From positions 71,702 to 135,701 of the forward strand of contig QKXI01000006.1 in NCBI GenBank assembly GCA_003367665.1: a stretch of 64,000 nucleotides of DNA, given 5' to 3'. Of the stretch, positions 1 through 8,254 are shown piece after piece (position 1 is the first letter of the stretch; each line of letters begins with the position of its first letter). This DNA comes from Leifsonia sp. ku-ls. GTDB lineage: Bacteria > Actinomycetota > Actinomycetes > Actinomycetales > Microbacteriaceae. The notes beneath the pieces were generated by a model. The model was not told where the DNA came from. It searched no databases and worked only from the letters and a program-made list of their open reading frames with translations. The position numbers were made by a program, and so were the translations under genes.

Positions 1-250
1 TCGGGCAGAGCTCCTCGAACTCCTGCGCGCTGAGCGGGACGAAGCGGAAACCCTTGCCGTTCTCGCTCTCGATCTGGCCCTCGCTCTCGAGGGCGATGAG
101 GGCCTCGCGGAGCGGAGTGCGGCTGACGCCGAGCTCGGCCGCGAGCTGCACCTCGTTGATGCTCTCCCCGGGGCGCACCTCGCCCGCCCGCATGCGCGCG
201 ATGAGTTCTTCGCGCACCTGGGAACGCAGATTCTTGCGCTCAATCGCCAT
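1..250 (-). CDS. GntR-family transcriptional regulator (partial, cut by the window edge)
   Basis: Reading from the ATG at 250 on the minus strand, the first 83 codons encode a winged-helix GntR DNA-binding domain. The sequence runs MAIERKNLRSQVREELIARM and then has the typical recognition segment ELGVSRTPLREAL followed by a beta-wing rich in charged residues. The frame stays open to base 1, so the C-terminal effector domain lies outside the window; an FCD-type (FadR/VanR) domain is likely from the N-terminal style but is not visible. The gene diverges from the beta-galactosidase operon, and a palindrome at 325-341 sits between the two, so it is the probable local repressor of that operon. The family assignment is firm; the ligand is unknown. 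Confidence 0.9.
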   Translation of the reverse strand, partial: MAIERKNLRSQVREELIARMRAGEVRPGESINEVQLAAELGVSRTPLREALIALESEGQIESENGKGFRFVPLSAQEFEELCP

Positions 251-324
251 ATCGGAACCCCTCCAGCCAGCTCGCGCTTCGCCAGCTTAGGGCTTGACCC
301 GGGTTGGCGAACGCCATAGCGTTA

Positions 325-341
325 CTGTATACAGAATACAG
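325..341. promoter_or_regulatory. Probable GntR operator between divergent genes
   Basis: CTGTAT (325-330) and ATACAG (336-341) form a 6-bp inverted repeat with a 5-bp spacer; inside it CTGTATACAG (325-334) is itself a perfect palindrome. GntR-family operators of the FadR/VanR type are commonly T-G-T-A-T-A-C-A-like. The site lies 75 bp upstream of the GH42 start and 75 bp upstream of the divergent GntR start, which suits repression of both. Confidence 0.6.
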
Positions 342-402
342 TCGACAGGTTCCGCTGACAACCGTCGACCTTCGCCGAACGACCATCCATCCGAGGAGAC
401 CG

Positions 403-2463
403 ATGACGATCCCCGCGCCGCACGGCACCCGCCCACCGCGGGCCATCCGACTCGACGCGCTCGCCTACGGCGGCGACTACAACCCCGACCAGTGGCCGCA
501 GGAGGTCTGGGCCGAGGATGTGCGGCTCATGGTGGAGGCGGGCGCCAACCTGGTCACGCTGCCCGTCTTCTCCTGGCCGCTGCTCGAGCCCGAGCCCGGC
601 GTGTGGGACTTCGAGGGTCTCGACCGCATCGTCGACCTGCTCTGGGAGAACGGCATCAAGGTCGACCTGGCCACCGCCACGGCGACGCCGCCGGCCTGGC
701 TGGTGCGCGAGCATCCCGAGGTGCTGCCCTGGAACGCCGACGGCGTGCGGCTGGAGTTCGGGTCGCGGCAGTCGTACTGCCCCAGCTCCCCGGTGTTCCG
801 CCAGGCCGCGCTGCGCCTGACGCGAGCGCTCGCCGACCGCTACGGCGACCATCCCGCGCTCGCGCTGTGGCACGTCTCGAACGAGTACGGCGACCACGTC
901 GCCCGCTGCTGGTGCCCGGAGTCGGCACGGCACTTCCGCCGCTGGCTGGAGGCCCGCTACGGCGACATCGCCGGGCTCAACGAGGCCTGGGGCACCAGCT
1001 GCTGGGGCCAGAACTATCTCGACTTCGACCAGATCGAGCCCCCGCGCACCGCGACGGGGCCGATCAACCCGGCGCAGCTCGTCGACTTCGAGCGCTTCTC
1101 GTCCGACGCGCTGCTCGAGCTGTTCCAGGCCGAGGTGGACGTGCTGCGCGAGGTCACGCCGGAGGTGCCGGTGACCACCAACTTCATGAGCCTGTTCCGC
1201 GAGCTCGACTACTGGGACTTCGCCGCCGCGGAAGATCTGGTGACCGACGACGCCTACCCCGACCCGGCCGACCCGCTCGCGCATGTCGGCGCCGCCCTCA
1301 ACTACGGGCTGATGCGCAGCCTGAAGGACGGCCGGCCGTGGCTGCTGCTGGAGCAGGCGCCGAGCGCGGTCAGCTGGCGCGACGTCAACGTCCCGAAGGC
1401 GCCGGGGCAGATGCGCCTCGGCAGCCTGCAGGCGATCGCGCACGGCTCCGACGGCGTCATGTTCTTCCAGTGGCGGCAGGCGAAGTTCGGGCCGGAGAAG
1501 TTCCACTCGGCGATGCTCGGCCACCGCGGGGAGCGCAGCAGGACGTTCCGCGAGACGAAGGCGCTCGGCGCGGAGCTGAAGAAGCTGGAGCCGGTGCGCG
1601 GCACGCGCGTGCGGTCGTCCGTCGCGCTCGTCGCCGACTGGGACGCCTGGTGGGGCGTGACCCAGACCGAGTCCATGCCGTCGCAGCGCCTCGACTGGCT
1701 GACCGAAGCCCGGGCCTGGCACGCCGCCGCGTTCGCGCTCGGCCAGCCGGTCGACGTCGCGCGCGCGGCCGGCCCCTTCGGCGACCACCGCGTCGTGCTC
1801 GTCCCCAACCTGTACGCCGCGACCCCCGAGCAGGCGCTGGCGCTCGCCGCGTTCGTCGCGGCCGGCGGCGAGCTGGTGGTCGGCCCGTTCTCCGGCGTCG
1901 TCGACCACGCCGAGCAGGTGCACCCCGGCGGCGCGCCGGGGCCGCTGCGTGACCTGCTCGGCATCGAGGTGGACGAGTGGTGGCCGCTGCCCGACGGCGG
2001 CCACCGCACGGTCGAGCTGGCCGGTCGCGTGCACTCCACGCGCGTCTGGGGCGAGTGGATCGAGCCGCACGACGGCACGGAGGTCCTCGCCCGCTTCGCC
2101 GACGGCGACCTGGCCGGGATGCCCGCCCTGACGCGGCGCGCGCACGGCGAGGGCGCGGCCTGGTACCTCGCCGCGGGCCTCGACGAGGAGGGGATGCGCG
2201 CTGTGCTCTCCTCCGTGTTCGCGGCCGCCGGCCTCCCGGCCCGCGCCCCCGACACCGCGCTCGAGGTGGTCACCCGCACCGACGGCGCCACCGACTTCAC
2301 CTTCGTGCTCAACCACGGCCGCGAGGCGCGCACGGCGCCGCGCATCCCGGGCGGCACCGACCTGCTCACCGGCGCGGACGCCGGCGCCGGCTTGCCGCTC
2401 GACGCGTTCGGCGTGGCCGTGATCGAGCATCCCGCACCCCACGCGAACGAGAGGCAAGCATGA
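403..2463 (+). CDS. Beta-galactosidase, glycoside hydrolase family 42
   Basis: This 686-residue protein is a family GH42 beta-galactosidase, normally a cytoplasmic enzyme that hydrolyses terminal beta-D-galactosides. The N-terminal TIM barrel shows GGDYNPDQW near the start. The acid/base catalytic glutamate is Glu161 in HVSNEYG, followed by the CWC part of the family's metal-binding cysteine cluster. The nucleophile is Glu317 in LLLEQAPS. Length and order match whole GH42 enzymes with the trimerisation and C-terminal beta domains. The start at 403 (MTIPAPHG) is chosen because GAGGAG lies 5-10 bases upstream and the family homology begins soon after; an upstream in-frame ATG at 304 would run through the operator. 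The stop overlaps the gcvPA start by four bases (ATGA), so translation is probably coupled. No sugar transporter is visible nearby. Confidence 0.93.
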   Translation: MTIPAPHGTRPPRAIRLDALAYGGDYNPDQWPQEVWAEDVRLMVEAGANLVTLPVFSWPLLEPEPGVWDFEGLDRIVDLLWENGIKVDLATATATPPAWLVREHPEVLPWNADGVRLEFGSRQSYCPSSPVFRQAALRLTRALADRYGDHPALALWHVSNEYGDHVARCWCPESARHFRRWLEARYGDIAGLNEAWGTSCWGQNYLDFDQIEPPRTATGPINPAQLVDFERFSSDALLELFQAEVDVLREVTPEVPVTTNFMSLFRELDYWDFAAAEDLVTDDAYPDPADPLAHVGAALNYGLMRSLKDGRPWLLLEQAPSAVSWRDVNVPKAPGQMRLGSLQAIAHGSDGVMFFQWRQAKFGPEKFHSAMLGHRGERSRTFRETKALGAELKKLEPVRGTRVRSSVALVADWDAWWGVTQTESMPSQRLDWLTEARAWHAAAFALGQPVDVARAAGPFGDHRVVLVPNLYAATPEQALALAAFVAAGGELVVGPFSGVVDHAEQVHPGGAPGPLRDLLGIEVDEWWPLPDGGHRTVELAGRVHSTRVWGEWIEPHDGTEVLARFADGDLAGMPALTRRAHGEGAAWYLAAGLDEEGMRAVLSSVFAAAGLPARAPDTALEVVTRTDGATDFTFVLNHGREARTAPRIPGGTDLLTGADAGAGLPLDAFGVAVIEHPAPHANERQA

Positions 2464-3848
2464 CCGACCCCTTCATCCATCCCTACGTGCCGAACACGGC
2501 GCCGGCATCGCGGCAGGCGATGCTGGAGGCGGTGGGCGCGGAGAGCGTCGACGAGTTCTACGCCGACATCCCCGCAGAGCTCCGCCTCGGCCGCGACCTC
2601 GACCTGCCCGAGCCGCTGGTGGCCGAGCAGGACCTCGTGCGCCACGTCGGCGGCCTGCTCCGCCGCAACCGCGCGGTCGAGCCGGGACGGCTGTTCCTCG
2701 GCGCCGGCACGTACCTCCACAGCGTGCCCGCGGTGGTGGACGAGGTCATCAACCGCAGCGAGTTCCTCACCGCGTACGCGGGCGAGCCGTACGAAGATCA
2801 CGGCCGCTTCCAGGCGCTGTTCCAGTACCAGTCGCTGATGGGCGAGCTGCTCGACCTCGACGTCGTCAACGTGCCGACCTACGACGGCTACCAGGCGGCG
2901 GCGACCTCGCTCGCCATGGCCACCCGGATCACCGGGCGGCGCGGCATCGTCCTGGTCAGCGACGCGCACCCCGACAAGCTGTCGAAGGTGCGCGACTACC
3001 TGCGGCCGATCGCGGACCTCACCATCGTGCCGACCGTGGCCGGCGAGGCCGACGTGGATGCGGCGCTCGCGCACATCGGCGCGCAGACCGCGGCCGTCTG
3101 GGTCGAGTCCCCGAGCTTCCACGGCGCTCTCGAGACGCGTCTCCCCGAGCTCGCGGACGCCGCGCACGCCGCTGGCGCCCTGCTCGTCGCCGGCACCGAC
3201 CCGATCGCCCTCGGCGTGATCGCGTCGCCCGCGGCCCTCGGCGCGGACATCGTGCACGGCGACATCCAGTCGCTCGGCCTGCACCCATGGTTCGGTGGCG
3301 CGCACGCCGGCTTCATCGCCGTGGCCGACGACCCGAGGCTGGTCATGGAGATGCCGTCCCGCCTGTTCGGGTTGGCCTCCACCGACGTGCCCGGCGAGTA
3401 CGGCTTCGGCGACGTCGCTTACGACCGCACCTCGTTCGCGTTGCGCGAGGAGGGCAAGGAGTGGGTCGGCACCGCCGCCGCCCTCTGGGGCATCGCCGCG
3501 GGCGTGTACCTCGCGCTCATGGGACCGCAGGGCATGGCCGAGGTGGGCGAGACCGTCCTCGCGCGCACCGCGTACGCCCGCCGCGCGCTGGCCGCGCTGC
3601 CGGGCGTGGCCGAGGTCGACGGCGCCGTGCACTTCCGCGAGTTCGTGCTCGACCTCGCGGACGCCACGCTGACCGCGCCCGACCTGGTGACCGCCCTGCG
3701 CGCCGAGGGCTTCGAGCCCGGCCTCGCGCTCGACGACCGCCGACTGCTCGTGTGCGTCACCGAGCAGAACACCCAGACCGACATCGACGAGCTCGCCGCG
3801 GCCTTCGCCGCCGCGCTCGGCGTCGCTGAGAAGGAGAAGACCGCGTGA
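2460..3848 (+). CDS. gcvPA: Glycine dehydrogenase (decarboxylating) subunit 1-like protein
   Basis: This 462-residue protein matches the N-terminal-half subunit of the split glycine cleavage P-protein. Recognisable parts are the FLGAGTYLHSVPAVVD segment, the AGEPYEDHGRFQALFQYQS segment and the NVPTYDGYQAAA segment of the fold-type I aminotransferase-like domain. This half does not carry the PLP lysine; it pairs with subunit 2 in an alpha2-beta2 enzyme that decarboxylates glycine and passes the aminomethyl group to lipoyl-H protein. It is coupled on both sides: its ATG overlaps the GH42 stop and its TGA overlaps the GTG of the next gene. Neither gcvT nor gcvH is adjacent, so the substrate in this operon may not be plain glycine; that is inference. 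Confidence 0.9.
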   Translation: MTDPFIHPYVPNTAPASRQAMLEAVGAESVDEFYADIPAELRLGRDLDLPEPLVAEQDLVRHVGGLLRRNRAVEPGRLFLGAGTYLHSVPAVVDEVINRSEFLTAYAGEPYEDHGRFQALFQYQSLMGELLDLDVVNVPTYDGYQAAATSLAMATRITGRRGIVLVSDAHPDKLSKVRDYLRPIADLTIVPTVAGEADVDAALAHIGAQTAAVWVESPSFHGALETRLPELADAAHAAGALLVAGTDPIALGVIASPAALGADIVHGDIQSLGLHPWFGGAHAGFIAVADDPRLVMEMPSRLFGLASTDVPGEYGFGDVAYDRTSFALREEGKEWVGTAAALWGIAAGVYLALMGPQGMAEVGETVLARTAYARRALAALPGVAEVDGAVHFREFVLDLADATLTAPDLVTALRAEGFEPGLALDDRRLLVCVTEQNTQTDIDELAAAFAAALGVAEKEKTA

Positions 3849-5440
3849 GCCTGCCGATCGCCCCGAAGCCCGCCCTGCGGCGGTTCCACCAGGCCAGGTG
3901 GGACGAGCCGATCGTGTTCGAGCTGCACACGCCGGGCGAGCGCGGCGTGCTGCCCTCCCGTGCGGAGGAGGGGGTTCGCGCGGCCGTCGGCGACGTCGTC
4001 GCTGCGCTGCCCGCCTCCCTGCGCCGGCCGCAGCCGCCGGCGCTGCCCGAGATCGGCCAGATGCGCGTGCTCAAGCACTACCTGCGCCTCAGCCAGGAGA
4101 ACCTCGGCGCCGACCTGAACGTCGACGTGGGCCAGGGCACGTGCACCATGAAGTATGCGCCGAAGGTCAATGAAACCATCGTCCGTGGCCCCGGGCTCTC
4201 CGAGCTCCACCCGCTGCAGGATCAGGACTCGGCGCAGGGCGTGCTGGAGATCATCTGGCGCACCGAGCGGATGCTCGCCGAGATCTCCGGCATGAGCCGG
4301 GTCTCGCTGCAGACCGGCGGCGGGTCGGAGGCCATCTGGGCCAACATCTCGATGATCCGCGCATACCACGCGTCGCGCGGCGAGGGCGAGCAGCGCGACG
4401 AGGTCATCACCACGATCTTCTCGCACCCGTCGAACGCCGCCGCCGCGAAGATGGCCGGCTACAAGGTGATCACGATCTTCCCCGACGCCGACGGCTACCC
4501 CGACCTGGACGCGCTGCGCGCCGCCCTGTCGCCCCGCACGGCGGCCATCATGGTCACCAACCCGGAGGACACCGGCATCTACAACCCGCGCATCCGCGAG
4601 TGGGTGGACGCCGCCCACGCCGTCGGCGCACTAGCCTCGTACGACCAGGCGAACGCCAACGGCATCCTCGGCATCACCCGGGCCCGCGACGCCGGGTTCG
4701 ACGTGTGCCACTTCAACCTGCACAAGACGTTCGGCACGCCCCACGGCTGCGGTGGGCCCGGCTCCGGCGCCAACGCGGTGTCGGACGAGCTGGCGCCGTT
4801 CCTGCCGGGGCCCGTGGTCGAGAAGGTCGGCGACCGGTACGTGCTCGACGCCGACCGGCCGCAGTCGATCGGGTCGGTCGCGCCGTTCTACGGGGTGGTG
4901 CCGAACATCGTCCGCACCTACGCCTGGATCCGCGCGCTCGGCGCGCCCGGCCTGCGCGCCGTGGCGGAGACCGCGGTGCTCAACAACAACTACCTGATGA
5001 AGCGCATCCTCTCGATCCCGGGGGCGAGCGCGCCGTACGCGACCGGCCGTCGCCGCATCGAGCAGGTGCGCTACTCGTGGCAGGAGCTGTTCGAGGAGAC
5101 GGGCGTCAGCTCGGAGGAGATCGGCATCCGCGCCGCCGACTTCGGGATGCACTACTGGACCAGCCACCACCCGTACGTGGTGCCGCAGCCGTTCACGCTG
5201 GAGCCGACCGAGTCGTACTCGAAGGCCGAACTGGACGAGTACGCCGACGTGCTGGCCGAGGTCGCGCGCGAGGCGCGGGAGACCCCGGAGGTGGTCCGCA
5301 CCGCGCCCCACAACCAGACCGTCCACCACACCCACCACGACGACCTCGACGACCCGGACCGCTGGGCCGTCACCTGGCGCGCCTACCAACGGAAGTATTT
5401 CGGCGAGCGCACCGCGGCCTCCGAAGAGGAAGCAGCGTGA
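3845..5440 (+). CDS. gcvPB: Glycine dehydrogenase (decarboxylating) subunit 2-like protein
   Basis: This 531-residue protein is the PLP-carrying half of the split P-protein. The Schiff-base lysine is Lys294 in FNLHKTFGTPHG, followed by the glycine-rich CGGPGSG. Other family signatures are SLQTGGGSEA and TNPEDTGIYN. The start is a GTG that overlaps the gcvPA stop (GTGA), which favours equimolar synthesis of the two subunits. The normal partners GcvT, GcvH and dihydrolipoamide dehydrogenase are not encoded nearby. The 94-base gap after this gene contains a perfect 12-bp hairpin, the only real break in an otherwise overlapping operon. The general fold is certain; that the substrate is glycine in this setting is not. 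Confidence 0.9.
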   Translation: MSLPIAPKPALRRFHQARWDEPIVFELHTPGERGVLPSRAEEGVRAAVGDVVAALPASLRRPQPPALPEIGQMRVLKHYLRLSQENLGADLNVDVGQGTCTMKYAPKVNETIVRGPGLSELHPLQDQDSAQGVLEIIWRTERMLAEISGMSRVSLQTGGGSEAIWANISMIRAYHASRGEGEQRDEVITTIFSHPSNAAAAKMAGYKVITIFPDADGYPDLDALRAALSPRTAAIMVTNPEDTGIYNPRIREWVDAAHAVGALASYDQANANGILGITRARDAGFDVCHFNLHKTFGTPHGCGGPGSGANAVSDELAPFLPGPVVEKVGDRYVLDADRPQSIGSVAPFYGVVPNIVRTYAWIRALGAPGLRAVAETAVLNNNYLMKRILSIPGASAPYATGRRRIEQVRYSWQELFEETGVSSEEIGIRAADFGMHYWTSHHPYVVPQPFTLEPTESYSKAELDEYADVLAEVAREARETPEVVRTAPHNQTVHHTHHDDLDDPDRWAVTWRAYQRKYFGERTAASEEEAA

Positions 5441-5456
5441 CTCCCCCTTTCGCCCG

Positions 5457-5485
5457 CCGAGTGGTGACAAGACGTCACCACTCGG
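5457..5485. repeat. Perfect 12-bp hairpin in the operon gap
   Basis: CCGAGTGGTGAC (5457-5468) and GTCACCACTCGG (5474-5485) are exact inverted copies around a 5-base loop, AAGAC. No T-run follows, so a classical intrinsic terminator is unlikely. It lies 17 bases after the gcvPB stop and 50 bases before the next start, and could be an mRNA-stabilising or attenuating structure, or an intergenic palindromic repeat. Confidence 0.7.
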
Positions 5486-5534
5486 CCGGGATGACCGCGA
5501 AGACTCACGTCTCGACGGGCGGAGGGCGTGGCGC

Positions 5535-6689
5535 GTGACGCTCGGGCTCGTCGTGAATCCGGTGGCGGGGGTTGGGGGGCCCGCGGGACTGGCCGGGAGC
5601 GACGGGGCCGACGTGCAGCGGGAGGCGCTGCGGCGCGGATCCCGTCCGAGGGCGGGGGAGCGCGCGGCCGAGGCGCTGCGCGTCGTCGCCGCAGCGCATC
5701 CCGACGCCGTCGTGCTCACCGCAGCCGGGGCGATGGGAGAGGACGCGGTGCTCGCCGCCGGGCTCACGCCCCGTGTCGTGCACCGGCCGTCTGAGCCGTC
5801 GACGGCGGACGACACCGCCCGGGCCGCGGCGGCGGTGCGTGCGGCGGGCGCCTCGCTCGTGCTGTTCGCGGGCGGCGACGGGACGGCGCGCGACGTCGCC
5901 CGCGGCGTCCCGTCCGGCACGCCGCTGCTCGGCATCCCGGCGGGCGTGAAGATGTACTCCGCCTGCTTCGCGGTCGGGCCCGCGGCGGCTGGCGCGCTCG
6001 CCGCCGACGCCGAGAGCGGCCGGCCGATGTCCACGGCGGACGCCGAGGTGCTCGACCTCGACGAGGCGCTGATGCGCGCCGGACGTCCGGAGCCGCGGCT
6101 CTTCGCGATCGTGCCCGTCCCGGTCGCCGCCGGACGCACGCAGGCGAGGAAGGCCGCGACACCGGCGAGCGAGCGGGAGGCCGTGCAGCGCGCGGCGGCC
6201 GGCGCCGCGGCGCGCATGCTCCCCGGCGTCCGTTACCTGCTCGGCCCGGGCGGCACGACGCGCGAACTCGGCCGTCTCCTCGGCCTCGACGTCAGCCCGC
6301 TCGGGGTGGACGTCGTCCAGGACGGCCGTCTGGTCGCCCGCGACGTCACCGAGCAGCAGGCGTTCGACGCCGTCGCGGGCCGGCCGGCGCAGGCGGTCGT
6401 CACCATCGTCGGCGGCCAGGGCTTCCTGCTCGGCCGCGGCAACCAGCAGCTCTCCGCACGGGTGCTGGCGGCGCTGGGGGAGCATCCCCTGCTCGTCGTC
6501 GCCACCGAGCAGAAGCTCATCGACCTCGCCGGACGGCCCCTGCTGGTCGACACCGGCGACCCCGCGCTCGACGCGCGCCTGGCGGGCCACGTCACCGTGG
6601 TCACCGGGCCGGCCGCGGCGAGCATCTACCCTGTCACTGCCGTCGCGACCGCGGCGGCCCCCACCGAAGGAGCATCCGAATGCGTCTAG
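5535..6689 (+). CDS. ATP-NAD kinase family protein (COG3199, AcoX-like)
   Basis: The 384-residue product has the NAD-kinase/diacylglycerol-kinase fold signature: NPVAGVGGP at the N-terminus, FAGGDGTARDV as the nucleotide-binding GGDGT motif, and GIPAGVKMYSACFA, typical of the COG3199 branch that includes AcoX of acetoin operons. It probably phosphorylates NAD or a related metabolite, but the physiological substrate of this branch is poorly defined. The GTG start at 5535 has GGAGGG upstream at 5521-5526. The stop overlaps the start of the following SDR by ten bases, so the two are likely coupled. Association with the split P-protein pair and an SDR suggests a dedicated catabolic or cofactor role rather than housekeeping NADP synthesis; this is inference. 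Confidence 0.82.
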   Translation: MTLGLVVNPVAGVGGPAGLAGSDGADVQREALRRGSRPRAGERAAEALRVVAAAHPDAVVLTAAGAMGEDAVLAAGLTPRVVHRPSEPSTADDTARAAAAVRAAGASLVLFAGGDGTARDVARGVPSGTPLLGIPAGVKMYSACFAVGPAAAGALAADAESGRPMSTADAEVLDLDEALMRAGRPEPRLFAIVPVPVAAGRTQARKAATPASEREAVQRAAAGAAARMLPGVRYLLGPGGTTRELGRLLGLDVSPLGVDVVQDGRLVARDVTEQQAFDAVAGRPAQAVVTIVGGQGFLLGRGNQQLSARVLAALGEHPLLVVATEQKLIDLAGRPLLVDTGDPALDARLAGHVTVVTGPAAASIYPVTAVATAAAPTEGASECV

Positions 6690-7438
6690 CCGGCAGATCC
6701 GCCATCGTCACCGGAGGGGCCGGCGGCATCGGCCGCGCCACCTCCCTCGCCTTCGCCGCGGAAAGCGCGCGCGTCGCCGTCGTCGACCTGCAGCAGGAGG
6801 CGGCCGAGGCCGTCGCCGCCGAGATCCGCGCAGCTGGGGGCGAGGCGATCGCCATCGCGGCCGACGTGTCGTCGGAGCCGGACGTCCAGTCGGCCGTCGC
6901 CGCCACCGTCGAGGCGTTCGGCGGCATCGACGTCGCCTTCAACAACGCGGGCATCATCCGCCGCACCACCGCCGTGGAGACGACGGTCGAGGAGTGGGAC
7001 CGCGTGTTCGGCGTGAACGTGCGCGGCATCTTCCTGATGTGCAAGCACGTGGTGCCGGTCATGGCCGCGGCGGGCAAGGGCTCCATCATCAACACCGGCA
7101 GCGGCTGGGGGCTCAAGGGCGGCGGCCAGGCCATCTCGTACTGCGCCTCGAAGGGCGCGGTCGTGAACATGACCCGCGCGCTGGCGATCGACCACGGCCC
7201 CCAGGGCATCCGCGTCAACTCGGTCAACCCGGGCGATGTGGACACCGGGATGCTGCGCGACGAGGCCCGCCAGCTGGGCCAGGAGACGGGCTCGTTCCTC
7301 GCCGAGGCCGCCGACCGCCCGCTCCGCCGGATGGGCCAGCCGACCGAGATCGCGGCCGCCGTGGTGTGGCTGGCGAGCGACGAGTCCTCCTACGTGACGG
7401 GCTCCGCGCTCGTCGTGGACGGCGGCGGGATCGCCTGA
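6680..7438 (+). CDS. SDR-family NAD(P)-dependent oxidoreductase
   Basis: This is a 252-residue classical short-chain dehydrogenase. The N-terminal TGGAGGIGRAT is the Rossmann TGxxxGxG motif, NNAG is present as FNNAGII, the catalytic Ser is in NTGSG, and Tyr and Lys are in SYCASKG. The C-terminal VDGGGIA is typical. The acidic residue after strand beta2 (VVDLQ) suggests preference for NAD over NADP. It is the last gene of the GH42-gcvPA-gcvPB-COG3199 operon and overlaps the kinase-like gene by ten bases. It probably oxidises or reduces a hydroxy or keto intermediate of that pathway; the substrate cannot be read from the sequence. Confidence 0.9.
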   Translation: MRLAGRSAIVTGGAGGIGRATSLAFAAESARVAVVDLQQEAAEAVAAEIRAAGGEAIAIAADVSSEPDVQSAVAATVEAFGGIDVAFNNAGIIRRTTAVETTVEEWDRVFGVNVRGIFLMCKHVVPVMAAAGKGSIINTGSGWGLKGGGQAISYCASKGAVVNMTRALAIDHGPQGIRVNSVNPGDVDTGMLRDEARQLGQETGSFLAEAADRPLRRMGQPTEIAAAVVWLASDESSYVTGSALVVDGGGIA

Positions 7439-7440
7439 CC

Positions 7441-8163
7441 CTAGAGGCCGACCCCGGTGTGGGCGCGCAGGGCCGCCACGACGGCGTCCTGGAACACCGG
7501 GTCGGCCGCCGCGGGATGCGGTCGCTGCGTCCGCTGGTGGTGCCAGTAGGCGGAGGTGCGCGTCTCCGGATCCTCGCCCTCGGCCAGCCACACCTGCGTG
7601 CGATGCCCGAGCTCGAGGTCGTCGGGAGCGTGCCGGCCGCCCATCCTGGTCGGCACCCAGCCGGGGTCGACGGCGTTGCTGAAGACACCAGCCCGGAGCC
7701 GCGGCACCGCACCGGCGAGGGCGGTCACGAACAGCTTGCTGTCGGAGTAGGACGCGGTGACCCGGCCACCCGACCAGTCCATCCCGTCGAGCCGGGCGCG
7801 GCCGCCGCGGTGCATGCCGCTGCTGAGGTAGACCAGCCGCGCGGCCGGCACCAGGGCGGTGAGCAGATAGGGCGCCACCACGTTGACGGGAAGCAGCTCG
7901 GGCCCGTCGAGCACGCCCGCGTTGTGGATGACCGCGCCCACTCCGCCCAGGGCGTTCACGCCGTCGGCGAGGGCGCGCACCTGGTCGGGGTCGGAGAGCT
8001 CGGCCGCGAGGATGTCCGCGTCGTCGCCGATCGCGGCCCGCAGCTCGCCCGCGCGGTCGAGGCGGCGCACGTGCCCCACCACGGTGTGGCCGTCGGCGGC
8101 GAGCTCCCGCGCCGCGCCCAGCCCGAGCCCGCCCCCCGCCCCGGTCACCAGCACGCGCACCAT
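7441..8163 (-). CDS. SDR-type NAD(P)-binding oxidoreductase
   Basis: This 240-residue protein opens with VRVLVTGAGGGLGLGAA, an SDR cofactor motif, and continues with VIHNAGV (NNAG variant), YLSSGMHRGG and a YSDSK catalytic Tyr-Lys pair. The tail region TRMGGRHAPDDLE resembles the retinol-dehydrogenase/WW-oxidoreductase-like SDR branch. The ATG at 8163 is preferred because the glycine-rich motif begins at residue 7; the longer frame back to 8223 would run through an inverted repeat. It is convergent with the preceding SDR, with only two bases between the stops, and no terminator is visible there. Substrate unknown. Confidence 0.85.
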   Translation of the reverse strand: MVRVLVTGAGGGLGLGAARELAADGHTVVGHVRRLDRAGELRAAIGDDADILAAELSDPDQVRALADGVNALGGVGAVIHNAGVLDGPELLPVNVVAPYLLTALVPAARLVYLSSGMHRGGRARLDGMDWSGGRVTASYSDSKLFVTALAGAVPRLRAGVFSNAVDPGWVPTRMGGRHAPDDLELGHRTQVWLAEGEDPETRTSAYWHHQRTQRPHPAAADPVFQDAVVAALRAHTGVGL

Positions 8164-8192
8164 GCCGCCACGGTACGCCCTCCGCGCCGTGC

Positions 8193-8249
8193 CGATTCGT
8201 GCCGAATCGTCGCCGTTCGCCACGAATGAGGGCGATTCGGCACGAATCG
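8193..8249. repeat. 17-bp perfect inverted repeat with self-palindromic arms
   Basis: CGATTCGTGCCGAATCG (8193-8209) and CGATTCGGCACGAATCG (8233-8249) are exact inverted copies separated by 23 bases. Each arm is itself a 7-3-7 palindrome (CGATTCG-N3-CGAATCG), so the DNA can form one long or two short hairpins. It lies after the stop of the SnoaL-like gene and before the SDR start. It could be a terminator without a U-tract, a paired operator, or a REP-like element. Confidence 0.75.
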
Positions 8250-8254
8250 TGGGG

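Noticed and set aside
1302-3632. A 776-codon minus-strand frame opposite GH42 and gcvPA.
   Set aside because: Composition is low-complexity Arg/Gly/Ala/His and both genes on the plus strand are recognised enzymes with catalytic residues.
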